From assembly GCA_025350245.1 (NCBI GenBank), contig JANXYG010000124.1, positions 1 through 33,969 of the forward strand: a stretch of 33,969 nucleotides of DNA, read 5' to 3'. The position numbers and the translations under genes were made by a program. The stretch comes from Betaproteobacteria bacterium. GTDB lineage: Bacteria; Pseudomonadota; Gammaproteobacteria; Burkholderiales; Ga0077523. The number at the start of each line of letters is the position of its first letter. Within the stretch, counting starts at the first letter, position 1. This document shows, piece after piece, positions 1 to 8,327 of this stretch. The notes beneath the pieces are model-generated. The model searched no databases. It had not been told where the DNA came from and worked only from the letters and a program-made list of their open reading frames with translations.

Positions 1-10
1 TTAGTGGTCT

Positions 11-1393
11 TTAGTCTCGCCCCGCCAACGCGGCGATCGGAAAAGTCACCCGCACCCGAGTGCCGGTAGCGTCGGCGGCGTTGTCGAGCCTCGCCTCACC
101 GCCATGCGCACGCGCGATCTCGCGCACGATGGATAACCCGAGACCGCTGCCCGGTTGTCCGCTCCCGAGCACGCGATGAAAACGCTCGAATACCCGCGCC
201 CGATCGGCTTCGGGAACGCCGGGTCCGTTGTCCTCGACCACGAGGTCGACGTCGTTCCCGTGCGCCAGGACCGACACGGTCACCTCGGACCCGCGTGGGC
301 AATACGTCAGGGCGTTGTCGATCAGGTTGCTGGTCAGCTCGCGCAACAGCGTGGGTTCGCCGTTGATTGGCGCCGGTGTCGCGATCGACGCGAAGCCGAG
401 GTCGATGCCTTTCTCCAGCGCGCGGGGAATCCAGTCGGCCGTGACCTCGCGCAGCAGGTGTTCGAGGTCGAGCGGAACCAGATCGAGCCGGCCGCCGGTC
501 TCGGGTTCGGCCCGCGCCAGCGACAACAATTGATTCACCAGATGGGCGGCGCGATCGGTCGCCTCGACGATGTGCACCAGCGACGCCCTCGCGGCCTGCG
601 GATCGGTGGCGCGCAATGCCAGCTCGGCCTGCGTCTTCAGGCCGGTTACCGGTGTGCGCAACTGATGCGCGGCGTCGGCGACGAACCGCCGTTGCGCCGC
701 CAAGACGTGGTCGAGTCGTGCCAGCAATCCGTTGAGCGCATGCGCGATCGGGCGCATTTCGAGCGGCGACGCGGCCTCGTCGATCGGACGCATGTCGGCG
801 GCCGACCGGTTGCGGATTTCGGCGGCGACCTCGGTGAGAGGTCGCAATCCGCGGGTCACGCCGACCCACAGGCCCCAGGCGGCGAGCACGATCGCGGCCG
901 CGAGCGGCGCCAGCATGCCGGCAACGATCTCCAGCGCCAGCGTGTCGCGCTTGCGGGTGGTTTCCGCAACCTGGACCTGGGTCCCGGATGCCGTCCGGTA
1001 ACTTGCGACGCGCACGGGTTCGCTGTTGAAGACGCCGTCGTAGCAGAACGGTTCGGCGTCTTTCGCCAGCTTGCTGGGCGGCGATGGCAGGCCGCGGTGA
1101 CCGGCGATGAACGCGCCGCTGTTGGTGCTGACCTTGTAGTAGAGGCGATCGCGCTGGTCGGCTGCGAGCATGGTGAGCGCCGCCGGCGGCAGATCCATGC
1201 GATATTGCTCGCCATCGCTTCGCACCAGGCGCGACAGCGCCATGGCGGTGTCGGAGATCCAGCGGTCGTACACCTGGTTGGCGAAGCGGAACGCCGTGCC
1301 GTAGGCGGCGAGCGTGCTGATCACCGCCAGCGCGATCATCGGCCCGATGAGCCACGCGAACAGGCGTCGTCGGAGCGACCCGGCTTCAGGCAC
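11..1393 (-). CDS. Sensor histidine kinase, TctE/QseC-like
   Basis: Inner-membrane sensor kinase of 460 residues that would phosphorylate the regulator encoded just upstream. A transmembrane helix near residues 12-34 (LFAWLIGPMIALAVIS) is followed by a periplasmic sensor region of about 110 residues, a second helix (AGMLAPLAAAIVLAAWGLW) and a HAMP-like linker. The dimerisation/phosphoacceptor motif DAAHQLRTP places the catalytic histidine at about residue 243. The ATPase domain shows the N box (NLIDNAL), G1 (DNGPGVP), F box (FERFHR) and G2 (GSGLGLSI). The start is chosen as GTG at 1393 because it overlaps the regulator's stop by 8 nt and puts the first helix at the N-terminus; longer readings add a low-complexity peptide lying inside the regulator gene. 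The signal sensed is not visible; the neighbouring pump suggests metal or envelope stress. Confidence 0.9.
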   Translation of the reverse strand: MPEAGSLRRRLFAWLIGPMIALAVISTLAAYGTAFRFANQVYDRWISDTAMALSRLVRSDGEQYRMDLPPAALTMLAADQRDRLYYKVSTNSGAFIAGHRGLPSPPSKLAKDAEPFCYDGVFNSEPVRVASYRTASGTQVQVAETTRKRDTLALEIVAGMLAPLAAAIVLAAWGLWVGVTRGLRPLTEVAAEIRNRSAADMRPIDEAASPLEMRPIAHALNGLLARLDHVLAAQRRFVADAAHQLRTPVTGLKTQAELALRATDPQAARASLVHIVEATDRAAHLVNQLLSLARAEPETGGRLDLVPLDLEHLLREVTADWIPRALEKGIDLGFASIATPAPINGEPTLLRELTSNLIDNALTYCPRGSEVTVSVLAHGNDVDLVVEDNGPGVPEADRARVFERFHRVLGSGQPGSGLGLSIVREIARAHGGEARLDNAADATGTRVRVTFPIAALAGRD

Positions 1394-2060
1394 CGGGGTT
1401 CTTCTCCAGCAGGTAGCCGAGGCCGCGCACGGTGCGAATGCCGACCCCGGCGGGCTCGAGCTTGCGGCGCAGGCGATGCACATAGACTTCGATCGCATTG
1501 ATGCCGACCTCGTCCTCCCAACTGGTCATCGATTCGAGCAACTGCTCCTTGCTGACGACGCGACCCGCACGCCTGGCCAGCAGTTCGAGCACGCCGAACT
1601 CACGGGCCGACAGATCGAGCCGCTGTCCGGCGTGCCACGCGCTGCGGCCGGTGATGTCGACCATCAGCGGGCCGATCTCGATGCGCCCCGACACGCTGGT
1701 TTCGCGCCGCCGCAACAGCGCGCGCACGCGCGCCTCGAACTCGGGCAGGTCGAAGGGCTTGGCGAGGTAATCGTCGGCGCCGGCATCCAGGCCGACCACC
1801 CGATCCGACAGCGAGTCGCGTGCAGTCAGGATGAGCATCGGCGCGTTGCTGCCACGGGCCCGGGCGCGGCGCAACACGTCCATGCCGTCGAGGCGTGGCA
1901 GGCCAAGATCGAGCACCACCAGATCGTAGGGGTACTGCGTCAGGGCTTCGTCGGCGGCGCCGCCATCGGTCGCGTGGTCCACCGCGTGGCCCGCAGCGCG
2001 CAGCGAGCGGATCAGCCCGTCGGCGATCACGGGGTCGTCTTCCACCAGCAACAGGCGCAT
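1386..2060 (-). CDS. OmpR-family response regulator
   Basis: DNA-binding response regulator of 224 residues. The receiver domain (about 1-115) has the acidic pair ED at 7-8, the phosphoacceptor D51 in VVLDLGLP, T79 in LILTA and K101 in LAKPFD. The C-terminal winged helix (about 125-220) carries LSAREFGVLELLARRAGRVVS and the recognition segment NAIEVYVHRLRRKL. It is the first gene of a two-gene minus-strand operon and its 3' end overlaps the kinase start. It is divergent from the RND efflux operon, a usual arrangement for metal-responsive pairs such as CzcRS, CopRS and TctDE; which of these it matches cannot be settled by eye. Control of the adjacent pump is an inference supported by a direct repeat between the two genes. 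Confidence 0.93.
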   Translation of the reverse strand: MRLLLVEDDPVIADGLIRSLRAAGHAVDHATDGGAADEALTQYPYDLVVLDLGLPRLDGMDVLRRARARGSNAPMLILTARDSLSDRVVGLDAGADDYLAKPFDLPEFEARVRALLRRRETSVSGRIEIGPLMVDITGRSAWHAGQRLDLSAREFGVLELLARRAGRVVSKEQLLESMTSWEDEVGINAIEVYVHRLRRKLEPAGVGIRTVRGLGYLLEKNPGA

Positions 2061-2088
2061 GGTCCGGTTTCCCCAGTCAGCGTGGCGC

Positions 2089-2106
2089 GTAAGGTCTCAG
2101 TAAGAC
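2089..2106. promoter_or_regulatory. Candidate response-regulator binding direct repeat
   Basis: The pentamer GTAAG occurs at 2089-2093 and again at 2100-2104, giving an 11-bp start-to-start spacing, with further partial match (GTAAGGT, GTAAGAC). OmpR-family dimers bind tandem half-sites on one helix face at this spacing, as in PmrA/QseB boxes. The site lies in the 136-bp region between the divergent regulator and efflux operons. No convincing -35/-10 pair was recognised around it. Confidence 0.4.
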
Positions 2107-2196
2107 TAGCAAGGCAATCTGCATCGCGTCGAGCATCGCACGGTATCGGATGCGACGAACAACAACATCACGTTGAACCGGGAGACCCGAAAGGCA

Positions 2197-3480
2197 ATGA
2201 TCCAGGCAAGGCTGTTCGCGCTCGCCACTGCGGGTCTGTGGTTGTTTGCCGCGCTCGCCTCGGCCGCGGAAACGGCGCCGGGAGAGCGCGCCCTGGGCTT
2301 TACCGAGGCGCTCGGGCTGCTGCGGGCGCGTAATCGTGATCTGCTCCAGGCACAGCGGTCGATCGACTTCGCCCAGGCCGACAACCTGTCGGCCCGGGCG
2401 CGACCCAATCCGAACCTCACGGTGACCACGGCTGCGATCAATCCGCGCGTTGTCACCAATGCCGATCCGCAATATCGCAAGATCGACGCGATCGCCCAGC
2501 TGTCCCAACTGATCGAACGCGGCGACAAGCGCGAACTGCGCATCGAAGCCACCCGCCTGGCGATCGATGCTTCACGCGGCGACTACGCCGATGCCTTGCG
2601 CCAGCTCACGATCGCGCTCGCGGCGTCGTACTACGATCTCCTGCTGACCCAAGACCGGGTGCGCATCGCCGACGAAACCAGTGCGCTGTTCAGGCGCACC
2701 GTTGCCGCGGCTGAATTGCGGCTCAAGGCGGGCGACATCGCACCTTCCGACCTCTCGCGCATCAAGGTCGACCAGCTGCGCGCCGACAACGATCGTCGCC
2801 AGACGATGGCCGATCGCGAGCGGGCGCGCGTGGCGCTGGCCTACCTGGTGGGTCTCGATGCCGAGGCCGCGGGGCTGAGCGCGACCGATCCCTGGCCGGC
2901 GGCGGAGGCGCCCGATCGGGGCGCGGCTGCCGCCGTGATCGAAGCGCGGGCCGACGTGCGCGCCGCGGCGCTGCGCGTTCAGGTCGCTGCAAAGGCGCGC
3001 GATCTCGCCCGCGCACTGCGCTCGCGCGACGTGACACTCTCGGTGCAATACGAGCACTTTCCCTCGCAGGTGCAGAACAACACCGTCGGTATCGGCATCA
3101 GCGTGCCGCTGTTTCTCGGTTACAACTTCGAGGGCGAGATCCGGCGCACCGAGGTCGGATTGCAGGCCGCGACCGAAGCGCTGGGACGCACGAGAGCGTT
3201 GGCGCTGGCCGAAATCAACCGTGCCTGGAGTGATCTTGCCTCGGCGAGCGAGCGGGTGCAGCGCTACGACAGCGGCCTGCTTGGAGAGGCGCAGCGGGCC
3301 GCGGAGGCGGCGGAGTTCGCCTATCGCAACGGCGCGCTCGGCGTGATCGATCTGCTCGATGCACGCCGGGTCTTCACAGCCACTCGCAACGATGCTGCGA
3401 GTGCCCGGTCGGATCTCGCGCGCGCTCTGGTGGCGTGGCGCGGCGCCAACAGCGCCTACACCCCGGCCTCTCCGCCATGA
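2197..3480 (+). CDS. TolC/CzcC-type outer-membrane efflux factor
   Basis: Outer-membrane channel subunit (427 residues) of a tripartite RND efflux system. The N-terminus MIQARLFALATAGLWLFAAL ending near ASA-AET is a signal peptide. Two outer-membrane-efflux repeats follow: the first contains the NPNLTVTTAA strand and a long coiled helix with LAASYYDLLLTQDRVRIADE, the second contains LSVQYEHFPSQVQNNTVGIGISVPLF and the C-terminal helix ending GVIDLLDARRVF. The length fits CzcC/CusC relatives. ATG 2197 is preferred over an in-frame TTG at 2173 because it sits about 10 nt after GGGAG and starts directly at the signal peptide. The stop overlaps the adaptor start by ATGA, so the two genes are translationally coupled. 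Confidence 0.9.
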   Translation: MIQARLFALATAGLWLFAALASAAETAPGERALGFTEALGLLRARNRDLLQAQRSIDFAQADNLSARARPNPNLTVTTAAINPRVVTNADPQYRKIDAIAQLSQLIERGDKRELRIEATRLAIDASRGDYADALRQLTIALAASYYDLLLTQDRVRIADETSALFRRTVAAAELRLKAGDIAPSDLSRIKVDQLRADNDRRQTMADRERARVALAYLVGLDAEAAGLSATDPWPAAEAPDRGAAAAVIEARADVRAAALRVQVAAKARDLARALRSRDVTLSVQYEHFPSQVQNNTVGIGISVPLFLGYNFEGEIRRTEVGLQAATEALGRTRALALAEINRAWSDLASASERVQRYDSGLLGEAQRAAEAAEFAYRNGALGVIDLLDARRVFTATRNDAASARSDLARALVAWRGANSAYTPASPP

Positions 3481-4640
3481 AGCGTCGCAGTCTTGTCGTC
3501 CTTGCCGTTGTCGCCATTGTCCTGATCGCGGCTGCGGGCTGGTTCTATCCCCGTCTGGACCTCGGCAAGAGCCGGCAGCAGCCGCGGCCCGCGCCGTCGG
3601 CACCGGCCGCCATGGGCGGCAGCGTGCTGCGCTTCGAGAGCAGTGCGCCGCAACTCGCCTATCTCAAGGTCCTGCCGGCCGAAGCATCGCCCGAGCCGCT
3701 GATCGAAGCCCTGTCCGGCCGCGTGGCCTACGACGAGAATCGCACCTCGCGCGTGAGCGCGCCGATCGCCGGGCGTGTCACCCGCATCGTGGCGCAACTG
3801 GGCGAGCGGGTCGCCAGCGGGGCGCCACTGGCCTTTGTCGATGCGCCCGATTATGCGCAGGCAACCGCCGACCTCAAGCGCGACGAGATCGACGTCAAGC
3901 AGCAGCGTGCGGTCTACGAGCGCGCGAAGCTGTTGTTCGAGGGCGAGGTGATGTCGCGCAAGGAGTTCGAGGTGGCCGAGACCGGTCTGCGCGAATCCGA
4001 GGTCGAACTCGGGCGCGCCAAGCGGCGCCTGGAGGCCCTTGGCCAGAGTGGCGGCGCGACCCCGACCGGCGATCTGGTGCTGCGCGCGTCGGTTGCCGGC
4101 GTGATCACCGAACGCAATATCAACCCAGGCACACAGGTGGGCCCCGATGCGACCAAGCCGCTCTTCGTGATCTCCGATCCGGAAAAGCTCTGGATCGTCG
4201 TCGACCTGCCGGAACAGCATCTGGGTGTGCTCGAGGCCGGACAGGTTGCCACGGTCGAGGTCGATGCCTATCCGGGCAAGTCGTTTCGCGCCACGGTGGT
4301 GAATGTCGGTGACGTGCTCGATCCGGCCACGCGCCGGGTGCAGGTGCGCTGCGCCGTCGATAACAGCGAGCGCCTGCTCAAGCCCGAGATGTATGCGCGG
4401 GTGACGCCGCTCGCCTCCAAGAGCGTGCCCAGGGCCCGCATCCCCAATACCGCGCTGGTTTCGGTCGGGATCAGCAACTATGTGTTCGTGGAACGCGAAC
4501 CGGGCGTGCTCGAACGGCGCAAGGTGGTGCTATCGGTGCAGGGGCGCGATCAGTCCTGGGTCCGCGACGGCATCGCGCCGGGCGATCGGGTGGTCGTCAG
4601 CGGCGCGCTGCTCCTGAACGCCGAGCTGCAGGGCAACTAG
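3477..4640 (+). CDS. RND efflux periplasmic adaptor, CzcB-like
   Basis: Membrane-fusion protein of 387 residues joining the inner-membrane pump to the outer-membrane factor. Residues 5-22 form an N-terminal membrane anchor (VVLAVVAIVLIAAAGWF). Next come the barrel-sandwich/lipoyl half motif (SAPIAGRVTRIVAQLGERVASG), an alpha-hairpin with FEGEVMSRKEFEVAETGLRE, the second lipoyl half (LRASVAGVITERNINPGTQV) and beta-barrel segments (LWIVVDLPEQHLGVLEAGQ, GDVLDPATRRVQVRC). The end GDRVVVSGALLLNAEL is typical of the CzcB/CusB group. No histidine-rich N-terminus or extra metal-binding cysteines were seen. ATG 3477 overlaps the upstream stop (ATGA). Unusually, a 327-nt repeat array separates it from its pump gene. 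Confidence 0.9.
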   Translation: MKRRSLVVLAVVAIVLIAAAGWFYPRLDLGKSRQQPRPAPSAPAAMGGSVLRFESSAPQLAYLKVLPAEASPEPLIEALSGRVAYDENRTSRVSAPIAGRVTRIVAQLGERVASGAPLAFVDAPDYAQATADLKRDEIDVKQQRAVYERAKLLFEGEVMSRKEFEVAETGLRESEVELGRAKRRLEALGQSGGATPTGDLVLRASVAGVITERNINPGTQVGPDATKPLFVISDPEKLWIVVDLPEQHLGVLEAGQVATVEVDAYPGKSFRATVVNVGDVLDPATRRVQVRCAVDNSERLLKPEMYARVTPLASKSVPRARIPNTALVSVGISNYVFVEREPGVLERRKVVLSVQGRDQSWVRDGIAPGDRVVVSGALLLNAELQGN

Positions 4641-4641
4641 G

Positions 4642-4971
4642 ATGAAACACCCACCCCCAGGCTGCGCTGCTCTGCGCCTTCCCCCTCAAGGGGGCGCCCC
4701 GTTCCTCGGGGGACCCTGCGGAGATGGACGCCCACCCCCAGGCTGCGCTGCGCTACGCCTTCCCCCTCGAGGGGGCGCCCCGTTCCTCGGGGGACCCTGC
4801 GGAGATGGACGCCCACCCCCAGGCTGCGCTGCGCTACGCCTTCCCCCTCGAGGGGGCGCCCCGTTCCTCGGGGGACCCTGCGGACGGGGCCTCTTCGCTG
4901 GTGGGCCCTCCTTTCTGCACCCCCAGGCTGCGCTGCGCTTCGCCTGTCTCGGCCGCCGTCGGCTGCGATGA
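4642..4971 (+). CDS. Possible leader ORF across repeat array, coupled to pump gene
   Basis: An open frame of 109 codons starts at ATG 4642, directly after the adaptor stop at 4640, and ends in TGA 4969-4971, overlapping the pump's ATG at 4968 as ATGA. It is almost wholly made of the 81-bp repeat, so it encodes a 27-residue period rich in Pro, Gly, Cys and Arg (PPPGCAALRLPPRGGAPF). No protein family is recognised and GC-rich sequence often stays open by chance. Its possible value is as a re-initiation device, since no Shine-Dalgarno sequence is seen before the pump start. Low confidence that a stable product exists. Confidence 0.2.
   Translation: MKHPPPGCAALRLPPQGGAPFLGGPCGDGRPPPGCAALRLPPRGGAPFLGGPCGDGRPPPGCAALRLPPRGGAPFLGGPCGRGLFAGGPSFLHPQAALRFACLGRRRLR
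4651..4945 (+). repeat. 81-bp tandem array of palindromic repeat (3 copies plus fragment)
   Basis: Units begin at 4651, 4732 and 4813 with an exact 81-nt period, each opening with CCACCCCCAGGCTGCGCTGC and containing the near-perfect palindrome CCCCCTCGAGGGGG (first copy CCCCCTCAAGGGGG), then CGTTCCTCGGGGGACCCTGCGG. The third unit diverges after about 4885 and a fragment of the unit's start reappears at 4918-4945. The start block CCCCCAGG can pair with CCTCGGGGG later in the unit, enclosing the inner hairpin, so each unit can fold as a nested stem. The same element occurs singly at two other loci in this window. Confidence 0.9.
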
Positions 4972-7900
4972 TCGAGAAGCTGGTCACCTTCGCGCTGCAA
5001 CAGCGCGTGTTCGTGGTTGCGGCCGCCGTGATCCTCGCCATCTCGGGGTGGTTCGCCTGGACCAATCTGCCGATCGAGGCTTTTCCCGACGTGCAGGACG
5101 TGCAGGTGCTGGTCGTGACCCAGTATGTGGGCCAGGCCCCCGAGGAGGTCGAGCGGGCGATATCGCTGCCGATCGAGCGCGAGATGAATGGGGTCGCGCG
5201 GCTCACCGCAATCCGCTCGGTGTCGATCTTCGGTCTGTCCATCGTCACCATCACCTTCGCCGACAAGACCGACGACTACTTCGCTCGTCAGCAGGTGCTG
5301 GAGAAGCTGCAGAGCGTGACGCTGCCCGCGGGCGTGACGCCGACCATCGCCCCGCTCACCAATTCCGTGGGCGAGATCTACCGCTATGTTGTTCAGGCGC
5401 CGCCCGACATGCCGATCACCGAGGTGCGGGCGTTGCAGGACTTCGTGATTCGGCCGGCGTTGCGGCGCGTGGTCGGCGTGGTCGACGTGGTGAGTTTCGG
5501 GGGTGTGGTCAAGGAGTATCAGGTCCGCGCCAATCCACAGCTGCTGCGCAAGTTCGACGTGACCCTCGACCAGGTGTCCGCGGCGCTCGGCGCGGGCAAC
5601 GGCAACGCCGGCGGCGGCGTGATCCGGCGCGGCGACGAAGGGCTGGTGGTGCGCACGCTCGGCCTGTTCCGGAGCGTCGGCGATATCGGCCGGGTCGTGG
5701 TCGCGGCCCGCAACGGCAGCCCGATCTTCGTGTCCGATGTCGCCACCGTGGCCATCGGCGCCCGCAACCGCTCGGGTATCGTCGGCTTCAACGACCAGGA
5801 CTCGGTGGTGCAGGGCATCGTCCAGATGACCAAGGGGTACAACGCGACCAAGGCGGTCGAGGCGCTCAAGCGCGAGCTGGCCGTGCTGGCCGTCAAGCTG
5901 CCACCGGGCGTGAAACTGGTGCCCTACTACGACCGCACCGAACTGGTGAAGCACACGGTTCACACCGTGACCGAGAATCTCGCGGTCGGCGCGGTGCTGG
6001 TGGTGAGCATCCTGCTCATCTTCCTGCGTGACTGGCGCGCCACCGTCATCGTGGCGTCGATCATCCCGCTCGCGCTGTTCTTCGCCTTCCTGATGATGGA
6101 CTTGCGCGGCATCTCGGCCAACCTCATCTCGCTCGGTTCGGTCGACTTCGGCATCATCATCGACAGCGCGGTGGTGATGGTGGAGGCGCTGATGGTCAAG
6201 CTGGCGCTGGCCAAGGAAGACCCGTCGGTGCAGTTCACGGCCGTTGGCTGGCGCATCCGGGCGCTGCGCGAAACGGCGCTCAGCATGGGCCCACCGATCC
6301 TGTTCTCGAAGGCCATCATCATTCTCGCCTTCCTGCCGATCTTCACTTTCGAGCGCGTCGAGGGAAAGATCTTCTCGCCCATGGCGTGGACCCTGTCGTT
6401 CGCACTCGGCGGCGCGATCCTGCTCACGCTCACGCTGGTGCCGTCGCTGCTGTCATTTGCGGTACGTGCGGCCGACCTGTCGGAGCGCCACAGCAACTGG
6501 ATGGAGGCTTTGCGCAACGGTTACCGGCGTTCACTGCTGTGGGCGCGCGGACGCCGCTGGGCCATCACCGGACTGTCGCTGCTCGCGCTGGTGCTCACCG
6601 GCGCCGCGGCAACGCGGCTCGGCAGCGAGTTCCTGCCCAAGCTGAACGAAGGCAACATCTGGCTCACCGTCACGTTGCCGCCGTCCACCGCTATCGACAA
6701 GAGCAAGGAGGTCGAGCGCAACATCCGCACCATCCTGCGCAGCTATCCCGAGGTGCACAACGTGATCGGCCAGGTCGGTCGCCCGGATGACGGCACCGAT
6801 CCCAAGGGATCGAACAACATCGAGATCATGGCCGACCTGAACCCGAAGGACGTCTGGCGATTTCCCGACAAGGAGGCCCTGATCGCCGACATGGGGCGGC
6901 GCATCCGCGCGATGCCGGGCGTGCCGACCAACTTCTCGCAGGTGATCGAAGACAACGTCGAGGAGGCGCTGTCGGGCGTCAAGGGCGAGATCGCGGTCAA
7001 GATCTTCGGCGCCGATCTCGACATCCTCGAAGACAAGGGCGAGCAGGTGGCGACCATTCTCTCGGGAATTCGCGGCAGTACCGACGTCGCGGCGATCAAG
7101 GTCGGCGGACAGACCGAACTCGACGTCGTGCTCGACCGTGAGCGTATCGCGCGCTATGGCCTCAACGTCGCCGATATCAACACGACCGTGCAGACCGCCA
7201 TGTCGGGCACGGCGGTGAGCACGTTCTATGAACCGGGTCGCAACTTCGACGTGACGCTGCGCTTCGACGCGCCGTTCCGCCAAGCCGCCGACGATGTCGC
7301 CGAGTTGCCGATCACGTTGCCCGGCGGCAGCGCCACCATTCCTCTGGGCGAGGTCGCGCGCATCGAGGTGCGCCAGGGCGCCGCGCGCATCTCGCGCGAG
7401 GCGGGCGGACGCAACGTGTCGGTCAAGGCCAACCTGCTCGGCCGCGACCAGGGCAGTTTCGTCGCCGAAGCGCAGAGCAGGGTTGCCGAGCAGGTGCACC
7501 TGCCGCCCGGCTACACCATGACCTGGGGGGGGCAGTTCGAGAACCAGCAGCGCGCCATCGAGCGCCTCAAGGTAATCATCCCGTTGTCGCTGCTGATGAT
7601 CTTCGTGCTGCTGTTCTGGGCGTTCAAGTCGATGGGCAAGGCGCTGCTGGTGCTGGGCATGATTCCGTTCACGCTCATCGGCGGCATCGCCGGCCTCGCG
7701 TTCGCCGGCCTGCACCTGTCGATCTCGGCGGCGGTGGGCTTCATCGCCGTGGCCGGCATCTCGGTGCAGAACGGCGTGATCATGGTCGAGCGCTTCATGG
7801 AATCGATCCGCAACGGCGCGAGCGTGGACGACGCCGTACTCGAAGGCGCGGTCGAGCGTCTGCGCCCGATCGTGATGACGGCGTTGATGGCCGGGCTCGG

Positions 7901-8069
7901 CTTGTTGCCCGCCGCGCTGTCGCACGGCATCGGCTCCGAGACCCAGCGCCCGTTCGCGGTGGTGATCGTTGGCGGTATCGTGTCGGCCACCTTGTTCACC
8001 CTGCTGCTGCTGCCGCTGCTGTTCCCGTGTGTGACCGCCGATCGGGCGTCGGGGCAGCCGGTGAGTTGA
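4968..8069 (+). CDS. Heavy-metal efflux RND pump, CzcA-like (HME family)
   Basis: Inner-membrane proton-driven pump of 1033 residues, the normal size for CzcA/CusA. The start MIEKLVTFALQQRVFVVAAAVILAISGWF gives the first helix, followed by the porter domain beginning NLPIEAFPDVQDVQV. The fourth transmembrane helix carries DFGIIIDSAVVMVE (D393, D399, E406), the proton-relay signature of divalent-cation HME pumps rather than the Cu/Ag form. The second half repeats the fold (SEFLPKLNEGNIWLTVTLP, then ISAAVGFIAVAGISVQNGVIMVERF) and ends in a helix bundle. Most relatives have DG and EN where this protein has DS and EA. ATG 4968 is secure by homology but has no visible ribosome-binding site and overlaps the repeat-derived frame upstream. 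Zn/Co/Cd/Ni efflux is the likely role; the exact metal is unknown. Confidence 0.92.
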   Translation: MIEKLVTFALQQRVFVVAAAVILAISGWFAWTNLPIEAFPDVQDVQVLVVTQYVGQAPEEVERAISLPIEREMNGVARLTAIRSVSIFGLSIVTITFADKTDDYFARQQVLEKLQSVTLPAGVTPTIAPLTNSVGEIYRYVVQAPPDMPITEVRALQDFVIRPALRRVVGVVDVVSFGGVVKEYQVRANPQLLRKFDVTLDQVSAALGAGNGNAGGGVIRRGDEGLVVRTLGLFRSVGDIGRVVVAARNGSPIFVSDVATVAIGARNRSGIVGFNDQDSVVQGIVQMTKGYNATKAVEALKRELAVLAVKLPPGVKLVPYYDRTELVKHTVHTVTENLAVGAVLVVSILLIFLRDWRATVIVASIIPLALFFAFLMMDLRGISANLISLGSVDFGIIIDSAVVMVEALMVKLALAKEDPSVQFTAVGWRIRALRETALSMGPPILFSKAIIILAFLPIFTFERVEGKIFSPMAWTLSFALGGAILLTLTLVPSLLSFAVRAADLSERHSNWMEALRNGYRRSLLWARGRRWAITGLSLLALVLTGAAATRLGSEFLPKLNEGNIWLTVTLPPSTAIDKSKEVERNIRTILRSYPEVHNVIGQVGRPDDGTDPKGSNNIEIMADLNPKDVWRFPDKEALIADMGRRIRAMPGVPTNFSQVIEDNVEEALSGVKGEIAVKIFGADLDILEDKGEQVATILSGIRGSTDVAAIKVGGQTELDVVLDRERIARYGLNVADINTTVQTAMSGTAVSTFYEPGRNFDVTLRFDAPFRQAADDVAELPITLPGGSATIPLGEVARIEVRQGAARISREAGGRNVSVKANLLGRDQGSFVAEAQSRVAEQVHLPPGYTMTWGGQFENQQRAIERLKVIIPLSLLMIFVLLFWAFKSMGKALLVLGMIPFTLIGGIAGLAFAGLHLSISAAVGFIAVAGISVQNGVIMVERFMESIRNGASVDDAVLEGAVERLRPIVMTALMAGLGLLPAALSHGIGSETQRPFAVVIVGGIVSATLFTLLLLPLLFPCVTADRASGQPVS

Positions 8070-8189
8070 GGCCTGACCCCAAACAAATGGCCTGAAAAGG
8101 CTTGATGGTTGCAGTGCGCCGGCAAGGTCCGCCGTACCGGTTCCCCCCGCACCTGCGTTTGCTGGCGTCAGGCTCTGATTGTTGCTATG

Positions 8190-8215
8190 TTTCGGCTACT
8201 CAAGGTGAGCCGAAA
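8190..8215. promoter_or_regulatory. Perfect 8-bp inverted repeat upstream of endopeptidase gene
   Basis: TTTCGGCT at 8190-8197 and AGCCGAAA at 8208-8215 are exact reverse complements separated by 10 nt. There is no T-tract after it, so it is not an evident intrinsic terminator; it could be an operator or an mRNA hairpin. The rest of the 258-bp gap (8070-8327) shows only a direct repeat of GGCCTGA at about 8070-8100 and no recognised gene. Confidence 0.35.
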
Positions 8216-8327
8216 AGTGCCGTTAGCCTCATGAATTGGGTACCGATCGTCTCGCTGTTTCGATGGTCAGCGCCTGCGCAGGTACCGATAATCGGCCTCA
8301 TCGCAGCTCCGCCCGAACAAGGACACC

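Noticed and set aside
155-1501. 448-codon plus-strand frame over the histidine kinase
   Set aside because: The opposite strand has complete kinase motifs; this frame is low-complexity and without any family match.
4651-4945. CRISPR array
   Set aside because: Units are contiguous with an 81-bp period and no unique spacers, and the same unit occurs singly elsewhere.
4686-5963. Long minus-strand open frame (425 codons) opposite the repeat array and the pump gene
   Set aside because: It is antisense to a well-supported RND pump, has histidine/arginine-rich shadow composition and no recognisable domain; its 3' part is only the repeat read backwards.
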